This document shows positions 33,381-42,015 of a stretch of DNA of 64,000 bases, in pieces. How positions within the stretch are numbered: the stretch's first letter is position 1; every line of letters begins with the position of its first letter. The translations under genes were made by a program, and so were the position numbers. Origin of the DNA: Pseudomonas sp. CFII64 (GTDB lineage Bacteria > Pseudomonadota > Gammaproteobacteria > Pseudomonadales > Pseudomonadaceae); assembly GCF_000416235.1 (NCBI RefSeq), contig NZ_ATLO01000051.1, positions 283,059 to 347,058 of the forward strand, written 5' to 3'. The notes beneath the pieces were generated by a model that saw nothing but the letters and a program-made list of their open reading frames with translations, was not told the DNA's origin and made no database searches.

Positions 33381-34358
33381 ATGGCCATCATTCGCGCAGC
33401 CGCCGTACAAATCAGCCCGGTGCTTTACAGCCGCGAAGGCACCGTGGACAAGGTCTGCCAACAGATCATTGCTCTCGGCCGACAAGGTGTGCAGTTCGCC
33501 GTGTTCCCGGAAACGGTGGTGCCTTACTACCCGTACTTTTCGTTTGTGCAGCCGGCATTCGCCATGGGCGCACAACATCTCAAATTGCTTGATCAATCCG
33601 TTACCGTGCCGTCTGCCGCCACGCTGGCCATTGGCGAAGCGTGCAAGCAGGCGGGAATGGTCGTCTCCATCGGCGTCAACGAACGCGATGGCGGCACGAT
33701 CTACAACGCGCAATTGCTGTTCGATGCCGACGGCAGCTTGATTCAGCACCGCCGCAAGATCACCCCGACGTACCACGAGCGAATGGTCTGGGGGCAGGGC
33801 GATGGTTCCGGTCTGCGCGCCATCGACAGCGCGGTCGGACGCATCGGATCACTGGCCTGCTGGGAGCATTACAACCCGCTGGCCCGCTACGCCTTGATGG
33901 CGGATGGGGAGCAGATCCACGCGGCGATGTTTCCCGGCTCACTGGTAGGCGATGTCTTTGCCGAGCAGATCGAAGTCACCATCCGCCACCACGCCCTGGA
34001 ATCCGGCTGTTTCGTGGTGAATGCCACTGCGTGGCTGGACGCCGATCAGCAGGGCCAGATCATGCAGGACACCGGTTGCGGCCTCGGTCCGATCTCGGGC
34101 GGTTGCTTCACTGGGATCGTGTCACCCGAGGGTAAGTTACTCGGCGAGCCGCTGCGTTCGGGGGAGGGCGTGGTGATCGCCGATCTTGATCTGGCCTTGA
34201 TCGACAAGCGCAAACGGATGATGGATTGCGTCGGGCATTACAGCCGGCCGGAACTGCTCAGCCTGTTGATCGACCGCACGCCGACGGCTCATGTGCATGA
34301 ACGCGGCGCGCACTTTACGGCGCTGGCCAGCGAGGAATTTGATCATGCAAACCAATGA
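33381..34358 (+). CDS. nitC: Nitrilase, Nit6803/NitC family
   Basis: The 325-residue nitrilase carries the Glu-Lys-Cys triad as Glu44 (FPETVVPYYPY), Lys126 (HRRKITPT) and Cys160 (LACWEHYNPL). Spacing agrees with the Synechocystis enzyme Nit6803. The reaction is hydrolysis of an organic nitrile to acid and ammonia. In P. fluorescens NCIMB 11764 the orthologue is required for growth on cyanide as nitrogen source; the physiological nitrile, perhaps a cyanide adduct, is not settled. The stop overlaps the nitD start by 14 bases. Confidence 0.94.
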   Translation: MAIIRAAAVQISPVLYSREGTVDKVCQQIIALGRQGVQFAVFPETVVPYYPYFSFVQPAFAMGAQHLKLLDQSVTVPSAATLAIGEACKQAGMVVSIGVNERDGGTIYNAQLLFDADGSLIQHRRKITPTYHERMVWGQGDGSGLRAIDSAVGRIGSLACWEHYNPLARYALMADGEQIHAAMFPGSLVGDVFAEQIEVTIRHHALESGCFVVNATAWLDADQQGQIMQDTGCGLGPISGGCFTGIVSPEGKLLGEPLRSGEGVVIADLDLALIDKRKRMMDCVGHYSRPELLSLLIDRTPTAHVHERGAHFTALASEEFDHANQ

Positions 34359-35427
34359 ATTGTTGGCTGAACTGCAATGCCATGGCGTGCGTTGGCCCGC
34401 CGCGCAAAACGGCTTGTCCCGACAAGGTGGCGCGGGACCGTCGGACCACAAGGCGCTGAGTTTTGGTAGCCGGACCATGATGGTGCCAATCCTCAACCAG
34501 GCTTCGCAGGATTCACCTTATCAAGCACAACCCAGCGCCGATGGCAGCCAGGCGCTGATCTTTCGTGAAGGCTTGCAGGTGGGCCAGGTGCAAATGCCCG
34601 GCGTGCCGAAGTTCTATGGCTTGAGCACTGCTGATGGCGTTCCCTATTGGAAAATCGCCACGCTGCACAGCAGCGATGTACTGGCGACGACGGTGTTACA
34701 GCACTGCATTCGGTTCAATGATCGCGGCAGTTCCTGCCAGTTTTGCGCGATTGGCCAGTCGCTGGCAGCGGGCAAAACCATCGCCCGTAAACGTCCACAG
34801 CAACTGGCGGAAGTGGCAAAGGCGGCCGTGGAACTGGATGGCGTCAAGCACATGGTGATGACCACCGGCACGCCGCAAACCCCGGACCGTGGCGCGGCGA
34901 TCTTGTGTGAGTCCGCCGCAGCGGTGACGGCAGCGGTCGATCTGCCGATCCAGGCGCAATGCGAGCCGCCGGACGACGATCGCTGGTTCCAGCGTCTGGC
35001 CGACAGCGGCGTGGTGTCGCTGGGCATGCACCTGGAAGCGGTCACCGACGAGGTGCGTCAACGGATCATGCCGGGCAAGGCCGAAGTCCCGCTGAGCCGC
35101 TATTTCGAGGCCTTCAGCGCGGCGGTCGACGTGTTCGGTCGCGGCCAGGTCAGCACCTACATTCTCGCCGGGCTGGGTGACAGCGAAGCCGCTATCAGCG
35201 AGATGAGTGAACGTTTGTGCGCGCTGGGCGTGTACCCGTTCGTGGTGCCGTTCGTGCCTATCGACGGCACGCCCTTGGCGCATCACCCCAAACCCGACAG
35301 CGCGATGATGGCCCGTTTGTATCCGCAGATCGGTGCGAGCCTGCGTCGCCACGGTTTGCACTCGGATCAGATCAACGCCGGCTGCGCCAAATGTGGCGCG
35401 TGCTCGGCCCTGAAAAGCTACGAATAA
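34345..35427 (+). CDS. nitD: Radical-SAM-like protein, MSMEG_0568 family
   Basis: This 360-residue Nit1C protein has an unusual cluster motif CIRFNDRGSSCQFC, that is C-x9-C-x2-C instead of C-x3-C-x2-C. A second Cys-rich motif, CAKCGAC, lies at the C-terminus. It probably binds an iron-sulfur cluster and S-adenosylmethionine and does radical chemistry, resembling biotin-synthase-like enzymes in the barrel. The start at 34345 lies within the nitC end and has GAGGA nine bases upstream; a longer frame from 34291 is only nitC read out of frame. Confidence 0.9.
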   Translation: MQTNELLAELQCHGVRWPAAQNGLSRQGGAGPSDHKALSFGSRTMMVPILNQASQDSPYQAQPSADGSQALIFREGLQVGQVQMPGVPKFYGLSTADGVPYWKIATLHSSDVLATTVLQHCIRFNDRGSSCQFCAIGQSLAAGKTIARKRPQQLAEVAKAAVELDGVKHMVMTTGTPQTPDRGAAILCESAAAVTAAVDLPIQAQCEPPDDDRWFQRLADSGVVSLGMHLEAVTDEVRQRIMPGKAEVPLSRYFEAFSAAVDVFGRGQVSTYILAGLGDSEAAISEMSERLCALGVYPFVVPFVPIDGTPLAHHPKPDSAMMARLYPQIGASLRRHGLHSDQINAGCAKCGACSALKSYE

Positions 35428-35441
35428 GCCGGAGAACACCC

Positions 35442-36002
35442 ATGCCGAATCTTGCGTTTGCCTTGGTCGACAGCACCTTTGAACCGTTTCGTGCCGGTGA
35501 GTTACTGGTCAAGCCCGCCAGTGAAAATTGGGAGAAACAGGCCTATTTCGCCCTGCGGCGCGCGGTGTTTTCCGATGAGCAACAACTGCTGGTGCAAGAC
35601 AAGGACAGCCATGATTTTCAGGCGATTGCTATCGTGGCCCTGGCCGGCAACTGCGGGATTGCCGATCAGGTGGTCGGTGCAGTGCGCATCTATCAGCCGG
35701 AGCCTGGCCTGTGGTTCGGCGGGCGTTTGTGTGTGGCCCAGGCGTATCGGCGACACAGCATGATTGGCAGGGCGCTGGTCAACGAAGCGGTGTCGCGGGC
35801 CAAGGAGCTGGGCTGCGAGGTGTTTCGCGCAACGGTGCAGGCGCAGAACGAAAGCTATTTCCGCGGCCTGCATTGGCGAATCCTTGACCACCTGGAGTTG
35901 CTCGGCCAGCCGCATTGCCTGATGCAGGCGGATCTGCCGAGCTACCCGTTGATGCCACGCCAGGTGTCGTTGCGTGCGCTGAAGGTGGCTCGCCATGACT
36001 GA
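35442..36002 (+). CDS. nitE: GNAT-family N-acetyltransferase, MSMEG_0567/Sll0786 family
   Basis: The 186-residue protein has the GNAT fold, with the CoA-binding stretch RLCVAQAYRRHSMIGRALVN. The family is fixed in Nit1C clusters. It should transfer an acyl group to a small-molecule amine or sugar; the acceptor is unknown. GGAG lies eight bases before the start. Its last eight bases overlap the start of nitF. In many genomes this domain is fused to the AIR-synthase-like partner. Confidence 0.9.
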   Translation: MPNLAFALVDSTFEPFRAGELLVKPASENWEKQAYFALRRAVFSDEQQLLVQDKDSHDFQAIAIVALAGNCGIADQVVGAVRIYQPEPGLWFGGRLCVAQAYRRHSMIGRALVNEAVSRAKELGCEVFRATVQAQNESYFRGLHWRILDHLELLGQPHCLMQADLPSYPLMPRQVSLRALKVARHD

Positions 36003-37017
36003 TCTGACGGCGCTGCTCGACACATTGCGCAGCACCCCGGCGATGCGTTCGAAACAGGAGATCCAGCAACCCGCAGCCGTTATCGGCAGCAGACAACAAT
36101 CACTGACCCGCGAGCAGCTTTACGCCTTGCCCGGTGATGACACGGCGGCAATTGCCTGTGGCGATCATTTCCAGCTGCTGGCTATTGAAGGGATGCTGCC
36201 GGCGTTCGTCGAGTCGGCGCCGTGGTTTGCCGGATGGTCGGCAGTCATGGCCAATGTCAGCGATATCACTGCGATGGGCGGTCGTGCGACGGCGGTGGTC
36301 AACGCGTATTGGCATCACGACAACGCAGCTGCACACGAACTCTTGGCGGGTATGCGCGCAGCCTGCGAAGCCTACGGCTTGTTGCTGGCCGGCGGGCACA
36401 CCAGCCTCGCGACCGGTAACCCGACGGCTCTGGCGGTAGCGATTACTGGCATTGCACAAACCTTGTTGTCGACCTTGCATGTCGCGCCCGGCCAGGTCAT
36501 CGCCATGGCGGTGGACCTTGAAGGCGCATGGCATGCCGACAGCGCCTATTGGAAAGCTTTTGAAGGCGTGCCGGCCGAACGCCTGCGCAGCAAGCTCGAC
36601 GTGCTGCCGCGCCTGGCCGAAGCCCGATTGCTCCGGGCGGCCAAGGACATCAGCAACGCCGGGGTGCTCGGCAGTCTTTTGATGTTGCTGGAAACCACCG
36701 GCTGCGGCGCGACCATCGACTTGTCGGCCATGCCATGTCCGCCGGATGCCGACCTCGCGCGCTGGCTGCAGGTGTTCCCCAGCTACGGCTTTTTGATGAC
36801 CCTGGATGAGCGTGACTGGCCGCAAGTCCAGACCGCATTTGCCTTCGAAGGCGTGCGTTGTGAACGCATCGGCGTTGTCGATGGCAGCGGCGCGTTGAAC
36901 GCCCAGCTCGGCAAGCAGCGCGGCGAATTCTGGAACCTGCATGAGCGGGCGTTTACCGGTTTCAGCTACCCCCATCTTGATTTGACCCCTTTAAACCTTG
37001 ATCAACAGGAGCACTGA
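35995..37017 (+). CDS. nitF: AIR-synthase-like protein, Sll0787 family
   Basis: This 340-residue protein is related to PurM/ThiL/HypE-type ATP-binding enzymes. It has GDDTAAIACGDHFQLL near residue 45, then SDITAMGG and AGGHTSLATGNPT, which are the nucleotide and metal-binding stretches. HypE, a relative, dehydrates a carboxamide to a nitrile, so a nitrile-forming or ATP-dependent amide step in this pathway is thinkable but unproven. Overlaps nitE by eight bases. Confidence 0.9.
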   Translation: MTDLTALLDTLRSTPAMRSKQEIQQPAAVIGSRQQSLTREQLYALPGDDTAAIACGDHFQLLAIEGMLPAFVESAPWFAGWSAVMANVSDITAMGGRATAVVNAYWHHDNAAAHELLAGMRAACEAYGLLLAGGHTSLATGNPTALAVAITGIAQTLLSTLHVAPGQVIAMAVDLEGAWHADSAYWKAFEGVPAERLRSKLDVLPRLAEARLLRAAKDISNAGVLGSLLMLLETTGCGATIDLSAMPCPPDADLARWLQVFPSYGFLMTLDERDWPQVQTAFAFEGVRCERIGVVDGSGALNAQLGKQRGEFWNLHERAFTGFSYPHLDLTPLNLDQQEH

Positions 37018-37018
37018 C

Positions 37019-37354
37019 ATGCCCGCCGTCAATTTCAAAATTCGTTGGCCCAACGGCAAGGAAGCGACCGGTTACTCGCCGTCGACGGTGATTTATCAAT
37101 ACCTGGAGGAGGGCGCCAGTTACCCGCTGACGGACTTCCTGCAACGGCTTGAAAATGCGTTGAACAACGCCTCGGAACGGGTCAAGGAGGCCAAGGGCTT
37201 CTATTGCAGTTCCGCCATGGACACCTTGAGTTCGCTGAAGGGGCAGGCCAGCTACCTGGTCGAGCCCGACATGGTTGCCGGACAGGTAGAGATTCTCAGC
37301 ATGCGAACAGACGGCGCCGGGCAGGTGATCAGCGCGGGCTGGAGTTCATTCTGA
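37019..37354 (+). CDS. nitG: Nit1C small protein, MSMEG_0570 family
   Basis: The 111-residue protein belongs to a family found only in Nit1C clusters and called nitrogen-starvation-response protein. It is soluble, has a WPNGKEATGYSPSTVI start and a Cys in the middle (FYCSSAMD). Function unknown. AGGAG lies seven bases before the ATG, and only one base separates it from the nitF stop. Confidence 0.88.
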   Translation: MPAVNFKIRWPNGKEATGYSPSTVIYQYLEEGASYPLTDFLQRLENALNNASERVKEAKGFYCSSAMDTLSSLKGQASYLVEPDMVAGQVEILSMRTDGAGQVISAGWSSF

Positions 37355-37403
37355 GTGCTTGTTTCTTCTTTAACCTTTTTGACCCCGATCACCGGAGCCC
37401 CGT

Positions 37404-38711
37404 ATGACCAGTCAGCTCACTTCAAGCAAACCATCACACCACAGCGTGATCGTCGTCGGCGGCGGTCAGGCCGGGTTATCCGCCAGTTATTACCTGCAAC
37501 AGCACGGGATTGACCATCTGGTGTTGGAGAAACACAGCGTGACCCACACCTGGCGTAATCAGCGCTGGGACGCCTTCAGTCTGGTGACTCCCAATTGGCA
37601 GTGCGCGTTGCCGGGTTACAGCTACACCAATGAATTCAAGGGCACCGACCCGCACGGTTTCATGAAGAAAGACGAGATCAACCAATACCTGGCCGGCTTC
37701 GTCAAATCGGTCAATGCGCCCGTCCGTGAAGGCGTCGCCGTGCAGCGGGTGATCCCTCGCGCGGCAGGTGGGTTCGAGGTGCATACCTCACATGGCGAGT
37801 TCAGCGCCGATCAGGTGATTGTCGCTTCGGGCGGTTACCACACGCCGATCATCCCGCGCCTGGCGGAACGTTTGCCGGTGACTGTTCACCAGCTTCATTC
37901 CGAGCAGTACCGCAATCCGCAGGCACTGCCCGTCGGGAACGTGCTGGTCGTCGGCTCCGGCCAATCAGGTGCGCAAATCGCTGAAGATTTGCACCTGGCC
38001 GGGCGCAAGGTCTATCTGGCTGTCGGCGATGCGCCGCGTTGTGCGCGTTTCTATCGTGGCAAGGACGTAGTCGATTGGCTCGCTGAGATGGGTTACTACC
38101 AGATCGGCGTCGACACGCATCCGCTGCGTGAAGGCGTGCGCGACAACACCAATCATTACGTCACCGGGCGCGACGGTGGACGCGACATTGATCTGCGCAA
38201 TTTCGCTCGCGAAGGGATGGAGCTGGTCGGTCGTCTTGAGGGGTTGCAAGGCACGCGGCTGCAGTTCGCCAATAACCTGGCCGAGAGCCTGGATAGCGCC
38301 GACGCGGTCTACAACCGGATCAATGGTTCGATCGACAAGTACATCGAGCAGCACTCGATTGACGCTCCGCCGGGAGAGCGTTATCAGCCAACCTGGGCAC
38401 CAAAGCAGGCCCGCAGCGAACTGGATCTGATTGGCGAAGGGATCACCAGCATCGTCTGGTGCATTGGCTTCAGCCCGGACTTCACCTGGGTCGAGGCTCC
38501 AGTCTTCAACGGTCGCGGCCATCCCGGGCATCAACGCGGGATCACCTCGCAGCCAGGTTTGTACTTCCTTGGATTGCCGTGGCTGTACACCTGGGGTTCG
38601 GGGCGTTTTTCGGGAGTGGCGCAAGATGCGCGATACCTGGTAGACCGTATCAGTGGTCTGCGTCACGAGAGTCAGGTTCAGGCGAGGGAGGTCGCTGAGT
38701 TGACTCCGTGA
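37404..38711 (+). CDS. nitH: Flavin-dependent oxidoreductase, MSMEG_0569 family
   Basis: This 435-residue FAD enzyme has GGGQAGLSASYYL (FAD site), a second dinucleotide motif GSGQSGAQIAEDL (about 182-194) for NAD(P)H, and general likeness to flavin monooxygenases. It is the last gene of Nit1C. In this family oxygenation or oxidation of a nitrogen compound is likely. The gene ends next to the convergent DUF411 gene. Confidence 0.9.
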   Translation: MTSQLTSSKPSHHSVIVVGGGQAGLSASYYLQQHGIDHLVLEKHSVTHTWRNQRWDAFSLVTPNWQCALPGYSYTNEFKGTDPHGFMKKDEINQYLAGFVKSVNAPVREGVAVQRVIPRAAGGFEVHTSHGEFSADQVIVASGGYHTPIIPRLAERLPVTVHQLHSEQYRNPQALPVGNVLVVGSGQSGAQIAEDLHLAGRKVYLAVGDAPRCARFYRGKDVVDWLAEMGYYQIGVDTHPLREGVRDNTNHYVTGRDGGRDIDLRNFAREGMELVGRLEGLQGTRLQFANNLAESLDSADAVYNRINGSIDKYIEQHSIDAPPGERYQPTWAPKQARSELDLIGEGITSIVWCIGFSPDFTWVEAPVFNGRGHPGHQRGITSQPGLYFLGLPWLYTWGSGRFSGVAQDARYLVDRISGLRHESQVQAREVAELTP

Positions 38712-38730
38712 CAGCGATAAACAGTGTGCT

Positions 38731-38766
38731 GGAAGTTATCGAGCCGGATAGTCCGCGATAACTTCC
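38731..38766. terminator. Stem-loop between convergent genes, possible bidirectional terminator
   Basis: GGAAGTTATCG and CGATAACTTCC form a perfect 11-bp stem with a 14-base loop. It spans the last codons and stop of the DUF411 gene and lies 20 bases after nitH. There is no T tract on either strand, so it would act as a Rho-dependent pause or RNA-stabilising hairpin at best. Confidence 0.4.
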
Positions 38767-39200
38767 TCTGCACCAGCTTTGGTCAAGCCGATGATCTGGT
38801 AGGCGCTGCGCCGGTCACCGGACTCCATGCCAGGCGATCCCATGGGCATGCCGGGTGCGGCGACGCCGATCAGATCCATTCGCCTGGTCAGCTCGGCGAT
38901 TTGTTCGACCGGGACATGACCCTCTACAAACTTCCCATTAACCACGCCGGTATGACAGGACCCCAGTTGTGCAGGAACGCCCAGCTTTTCCTTTACCTGG
39001 CTCATATTGTCCTCAAGGTGATCGACCACGGTATAGCCGTGCTCTTTCAGGTAAGCCATCCATTTGCTGCAACAGCCGCAGTTCGGGTCCCGGTGAACGT
39101 CAATCGACAGCTGTGGCGCCGCCTGTAGAACAGAAGCAAAGCCTATCGTTGCCACAGCGCTGAGGATAAAAGCTTTATTTTTGACTGAAAGCAGGCGCAT
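38736..39200 (-). CDS. Periplasmic DUF411 metal-binding protein (CopG-like)
   Basis: The 154-residue protein has a signal peptide (cleavage near VLQAAPQ), a DPNCGCCSKW motif, a CHTG motif and a Met-rich stretch (GMPMGSPGMES), all typical of DUF411 proteins that bind copper in the periplasm. The start chosen is the Met of MRLLSV; the frame upstream is AT-rich and does not look coding. It has no copper-export neighbours in this window. Confidence 0.88.
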   Translation of the reverse strand: MRLLSVKNKAFILSAVATIGFASVLQAAPQLSIDVHRDPNCGCCSKWMAYLKEHGYTVVDHLEDNMSQVKEKLGVPAQLGSCHTGVVNGKFVEGHVPVEQIAELTRRMDLIGVAAPGMPMGSPGMESGDRRSAYQIIGLTKAGAEEVIADYPAR

Positions 39201-39602
39201 TGAGATCGTACTCACAAAAAATAATGGGTAACGCTGACAGACGCAGCTCGCGTCAACGGTTACACGACGTGATTCAGAGGCATGATAAATCAAGTGATGA
39301 CATGTGGGGGAGCCATCGATGAATACGCCATTTAACATAATATACATTATGCGTACCCTTGGATTTGCTTCGGGGGTGGTGGATACGTGTCGCGGATACC
39401 GAATGATGATATAGGGCAATGAATTATGATAACCGTCACATTTTCAACCACTTAGGTTTCGTATAGCGCGATTGAATGTCATTGAAAGGCCCATATTAGG
39501 TGCACCGAATCGTGATAATGAGACATCTATTTGTGCATTTAATGATGATAGTTAACATGTGACATATGTCACCAACCGCTAAAAATGAGACAAAACATTT
39601 AA
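39201..39602. other. AT-rich gap at the left edge of the accessory island
   Basis: No gene is visible. Base composition falls sharply compared with the core genes on the left. A perfect 14-bp palindrome GTGACATATGTCAC lies at 39559-39572, and a CATAAT-N4-ATTATG dyad lies near 39337-39352. AAAAATGAG at 39581-39589 recurs at 40236 and 40258. These may be regulatory or recombination sites. Confidence 0.4.
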
Positions 39603-40117
39603 AATGTCACTACGCGGTACTCGCTGCACACGGTGGCAAGTATCTTCGGCGCCGGGGAATTACCGCTCGATGAGGTTGCTTGGTGCAGATTGCGAACAGA
39701 GCATATGCAAGCACTTGTGATCCACATGCTCGACTCCGGCTACTCTACGCATACTTGCTCGAAATATCTGAGCGCTTTGAGGGGCGTTCTGACTGAATCT
39801 TGCCCAATGTGTTCACTGTCAGTTAGCGAGCTATTGAAAATTCAAAAAATTCAGACATGCGATCTTAGCCCACCACCTAGGAACCCATTCATAGAGCAAG
39901 GCGCTTTAGGTGAGCTACTATCAATGTGTGCATCAGACTGGCGTTTTCATGGGATAAGGGATTCAGCAATGATTGCGCTTCTATACGGTTGTGGCTTCGA
40001 CCGTAACGAGGTTGCCGCTGTGAATTGAGATCTTGATCTGAAAAGCTGGTCAATTAAAACTTACGTTGTGCATGGACGCTGTTCGGTCAGATGGCTATCC
40101 CCCGAGTCAGGACGATG
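39603..40117 (+). pseudogene. Tyrosine recombinase/integrase remnant (N-terminal part)
   Basis: The frame from 39603 reads RYSLHTVASIFGAGELP, then EHMQALVIHMLDSGYS and KYLSALRGVLTES, which is the SAM-like core-binding domain of a tyrosine integrase. The catalytic domain begins with RDSAMIALLYGCGFDRNEV but a TGA follows at 40026. Decayed sequence continues (LDLKSWSIKTY) to about 40117. The R, H and Y catalytic residues of the C-terminal part are gone. It cannot be active. Confidence 0.75.
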
Positions 40118-40235
40118 AATCCATTCCTGGATTTTAGTACGGGATTGTTTACCCTCTCGCACTGGCCCGCTATTCACGAGAATTCGCAAAGGCAGCAAGG
40201 TAACCGCCGATATGGAAGCGAGCATCGGCGCTATA

Positions 40236-40266
40236 AAAAATGAGGAAAAAATCTTTAAAAAATGAG
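40236..40266 (+). repeat. Direct AAAAATGAG repeats 22 bp apart
   Basis: AAAAATGAG occurs at 40236-40244 and 40258-40266, and once on the other side of the integrase remnant at 39581. Such short A-rich repeats can be recombinase arm sites, but in an AT-rich stretch chance is possible. The rest of 40118-40352 holds nothing recognisable. Confidence 0.3.
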
Positions 40267-40352
40267 AAACACATTTAGATCTGAATCAGAAACTACGTTG
40301 ACTTCGCAAGTTTACCAATTAGATAACTCAACTAAATAGGGGTTTAGTTGAG

Positions 40353-40889
40353 TTATATATTGACTAACTTTTCATCTGCATCCGCTGATCTTCCTGCTAG
40401 CGTCAGCGCTGCCAATCGCCTGTGTAATTCGGCAACAGCAGCTGGACTAGACAGCCCCTCTGCCCCATCAAGCAGTACCAATCTGTGCAGATCGGCGGTA
40501 GCCCAATTTTCCGCGTCATCATCCAAAGCAAGCCACTGTGTTATGCCTGATCGGGCGGCATATCGCAATATTTGTCCATGCCGACTTGTCCCGTCCCACC
40601 AGATCTGGTCGGCCCAAACCTTGGCCATCGAGCTATGCCAAGTGGATCCCACGACTCGCTTCTGGAGTGTCGGACTCAAACGTTTCTTCGCTCGACTAAA
40701 GCCGAGCTTGCGCACCCAGCTGGTGCTCAAGACAATTTTTACTTCCGGGTACGGGTCAAGTGCGGCTTCCAGGATAGAAGTCCACATAAATAGTTCGCCT
40801 GCCGAACGTAGCTGAGGACCGGAAGCTGTGATGTACACCTGGTCAGGGTGCAGTACCCCGTCGAAATCTAAGAATAAGACCGCTGCCAT
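40353..40889 (-). CDS. HAD-superfamily protein of the Swiss-army-knife RNA-repair type
   Basis: This 178-residue protein has HAD motif I in LFLDFDGVLHPD, motif II in VLSTSW, and the acidic motif in WLALDDDAENW. It fits the HAD_SAK group, linked by comparative genomics to RNA repair and phage conflict. The enzyme would be a phosphohydrolase. It converges with the first integrase remnant. A second, degraded copy lies at 43246-43520. The start could be 40928; no SD decides. Confidence 0.8.
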   Translation of the reverse strand: MAAVLFLDFDGVLHPDQVYITASGPQLRSAGELFMWTSILEAALDPYPEVKIVLSTSWVRKLGFSRAKKRLSPTLQKRVVGSTWHSSMAKVWADQIWWDGTSRHGQILRYAARSGITQWLALDDDAENWATADLHRLVLLDGAEGLSSPAAVAELHRRLAALTLAGRSADADEKLVNI

Positions 40890-41130
40890 GTGATGGATCG
40901 CACTCAAATGAAAGGAAGAACGTACCATATCAAGCTTGTAGGGCTGTGTCGGCCACTAAGAGACTACACATGGACGCTGGTGAGCATCAGTCAGCCATAG
41001 GCACTGATCGATAACAACCTTTTGCCCACTCAGGTTGCGAAATCAATCCGTTAATGTGGGCTAATCTTAGGGGAGCTTTCGTACCGTCGACCCTCGTTCA
41101 GACATATCGTCTTCGGGTGCATAAGGCTAT

Positions 41131-41400
41131 TCAGCGTAGGTCACGACGCATACGGTCGAGCAAATCCTCCAATGAGCTGGTGCCTTCCTGGGCTATAAAA
41201 CATTCTGCGAACAGACTCAGTGGATGGACTCCCAGACGGTCTGCCAACTCGCACGCTTTCTCAAAACTTACCTTTTTTGTCCCTCGTTCCAGCGAGCTTA
41301 TGTACGTACGGCTACTCACAAGCCCGAAGTCTTCTTGAGTGAGCCCGCGGCGCAACCTAATCCGCTTGAGAGCGATGGCGAATGCTTCTGTCAGTTCCAT
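41131..41400 (-). CDS. XRE-family helix-turn-helix regulator
   Basis: The 89-residue protein is a lone Cro/CI-type HTH (IRLRRGLTQEDFGLVSSRTYISSLERGTK, here cited in part, about 14-42), followed by a short C-terminal helix. It is divergent from an unknown 152-residue gene with an 84-bp gap, which suggests it represses that gene and itself. Small XRE proteins of this kind are common in islands and toxin-antitoxin or conflict loci. Confidence 0.85.
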   Translation of the reverse strand: MELTEAFAIALKRIRLRRGLTQEDFGLVSSRTYISSLERGTKKVSFEKACELADRLGVHPLSLFAECFIAQEGTSSLEDLLDRMRRDLR

Positions 41401-41484
41401 TTTGATAGACCAAAAGGAAAAGATGAAGCCTGCTTGCAGTCTTTAGGGCTACAATCCGTAGACTGCATTCGAGGGGATTCGTGG

Positions 41485-41943
41485 ATGATCTCGCGTTCAA
41501 ATACTGTAGCTGTTGCTATGACGCAAGCCATTTCCGAGCCGTCTGGTGATATGGGCATGCACCGATTTACCACCGCAGATGACCTGGCTGATTTGGTTCA
41601 TCTATGCGGTCGACGGGGTTCCCATACGACAATTCTCGCGGTGCATTTGGCTATCCCCCCCGCTAATTCGGGACAGGAGCGATGGATATCGATCCCCGTC
41701 GTCCAGCTACTTCGGGGGAACGTCATAGCAACCGATGGTTCGGTGGAAGATACTTTCTTTTACCGGCTGGCTTCCGGAGAGATTTTCAAAGACCACTCGA
41801 AGCTGGAAGCGGAACGAATTCTCACTGCAACCGTCGTGTACAAGGAAAAGACGGGGCCTTCATATGTTGATCTGGGCGGCCATCACTATGAATTTCATCG
41901 TTGGCTTTCGCCTGTCGTCGTGGAGATGCACGAAGGGCTGTGA
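41485..41943 (+). CDS. Unknown 152-residue protein divergent from XRE regulator
   Basis: I do not recognise this protein. The frame is open further upstream, but that part is the antisense of the XRE gene. The start at 41485 has GAGGGG eight bases upstream. It is soluble, mixed alpha/beta, with HRFTTADDLADLVHL, a middle FFYRLASGEIFKD and an HHYEFHRWL end. Composition is closer to its AT-richer surroundings than to the core genes. It may be the effector controlled by the XRE protein (inference). Confidence 0.6.
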   Translation: MISRSNTVAVAMTQAISEPSGDMGMHRFTTADDLADLVHLCGRRGSHTTILAVHLAIPPANSGQERWISIPVVQLLRGNVIATDGSVEDTFFYRLASGEIFKDHSKLEAERILTATVVYKEKTGPSYVDLGGHHYEFHRWLSPVVVEMHEGL

Positions 41944-42015
41944 TGACCCTATAGAGCCGATGTAATATCCGATAATATCCAGACCCGGATATTTTTTGTT
42001 GATCAGAATCTTATC

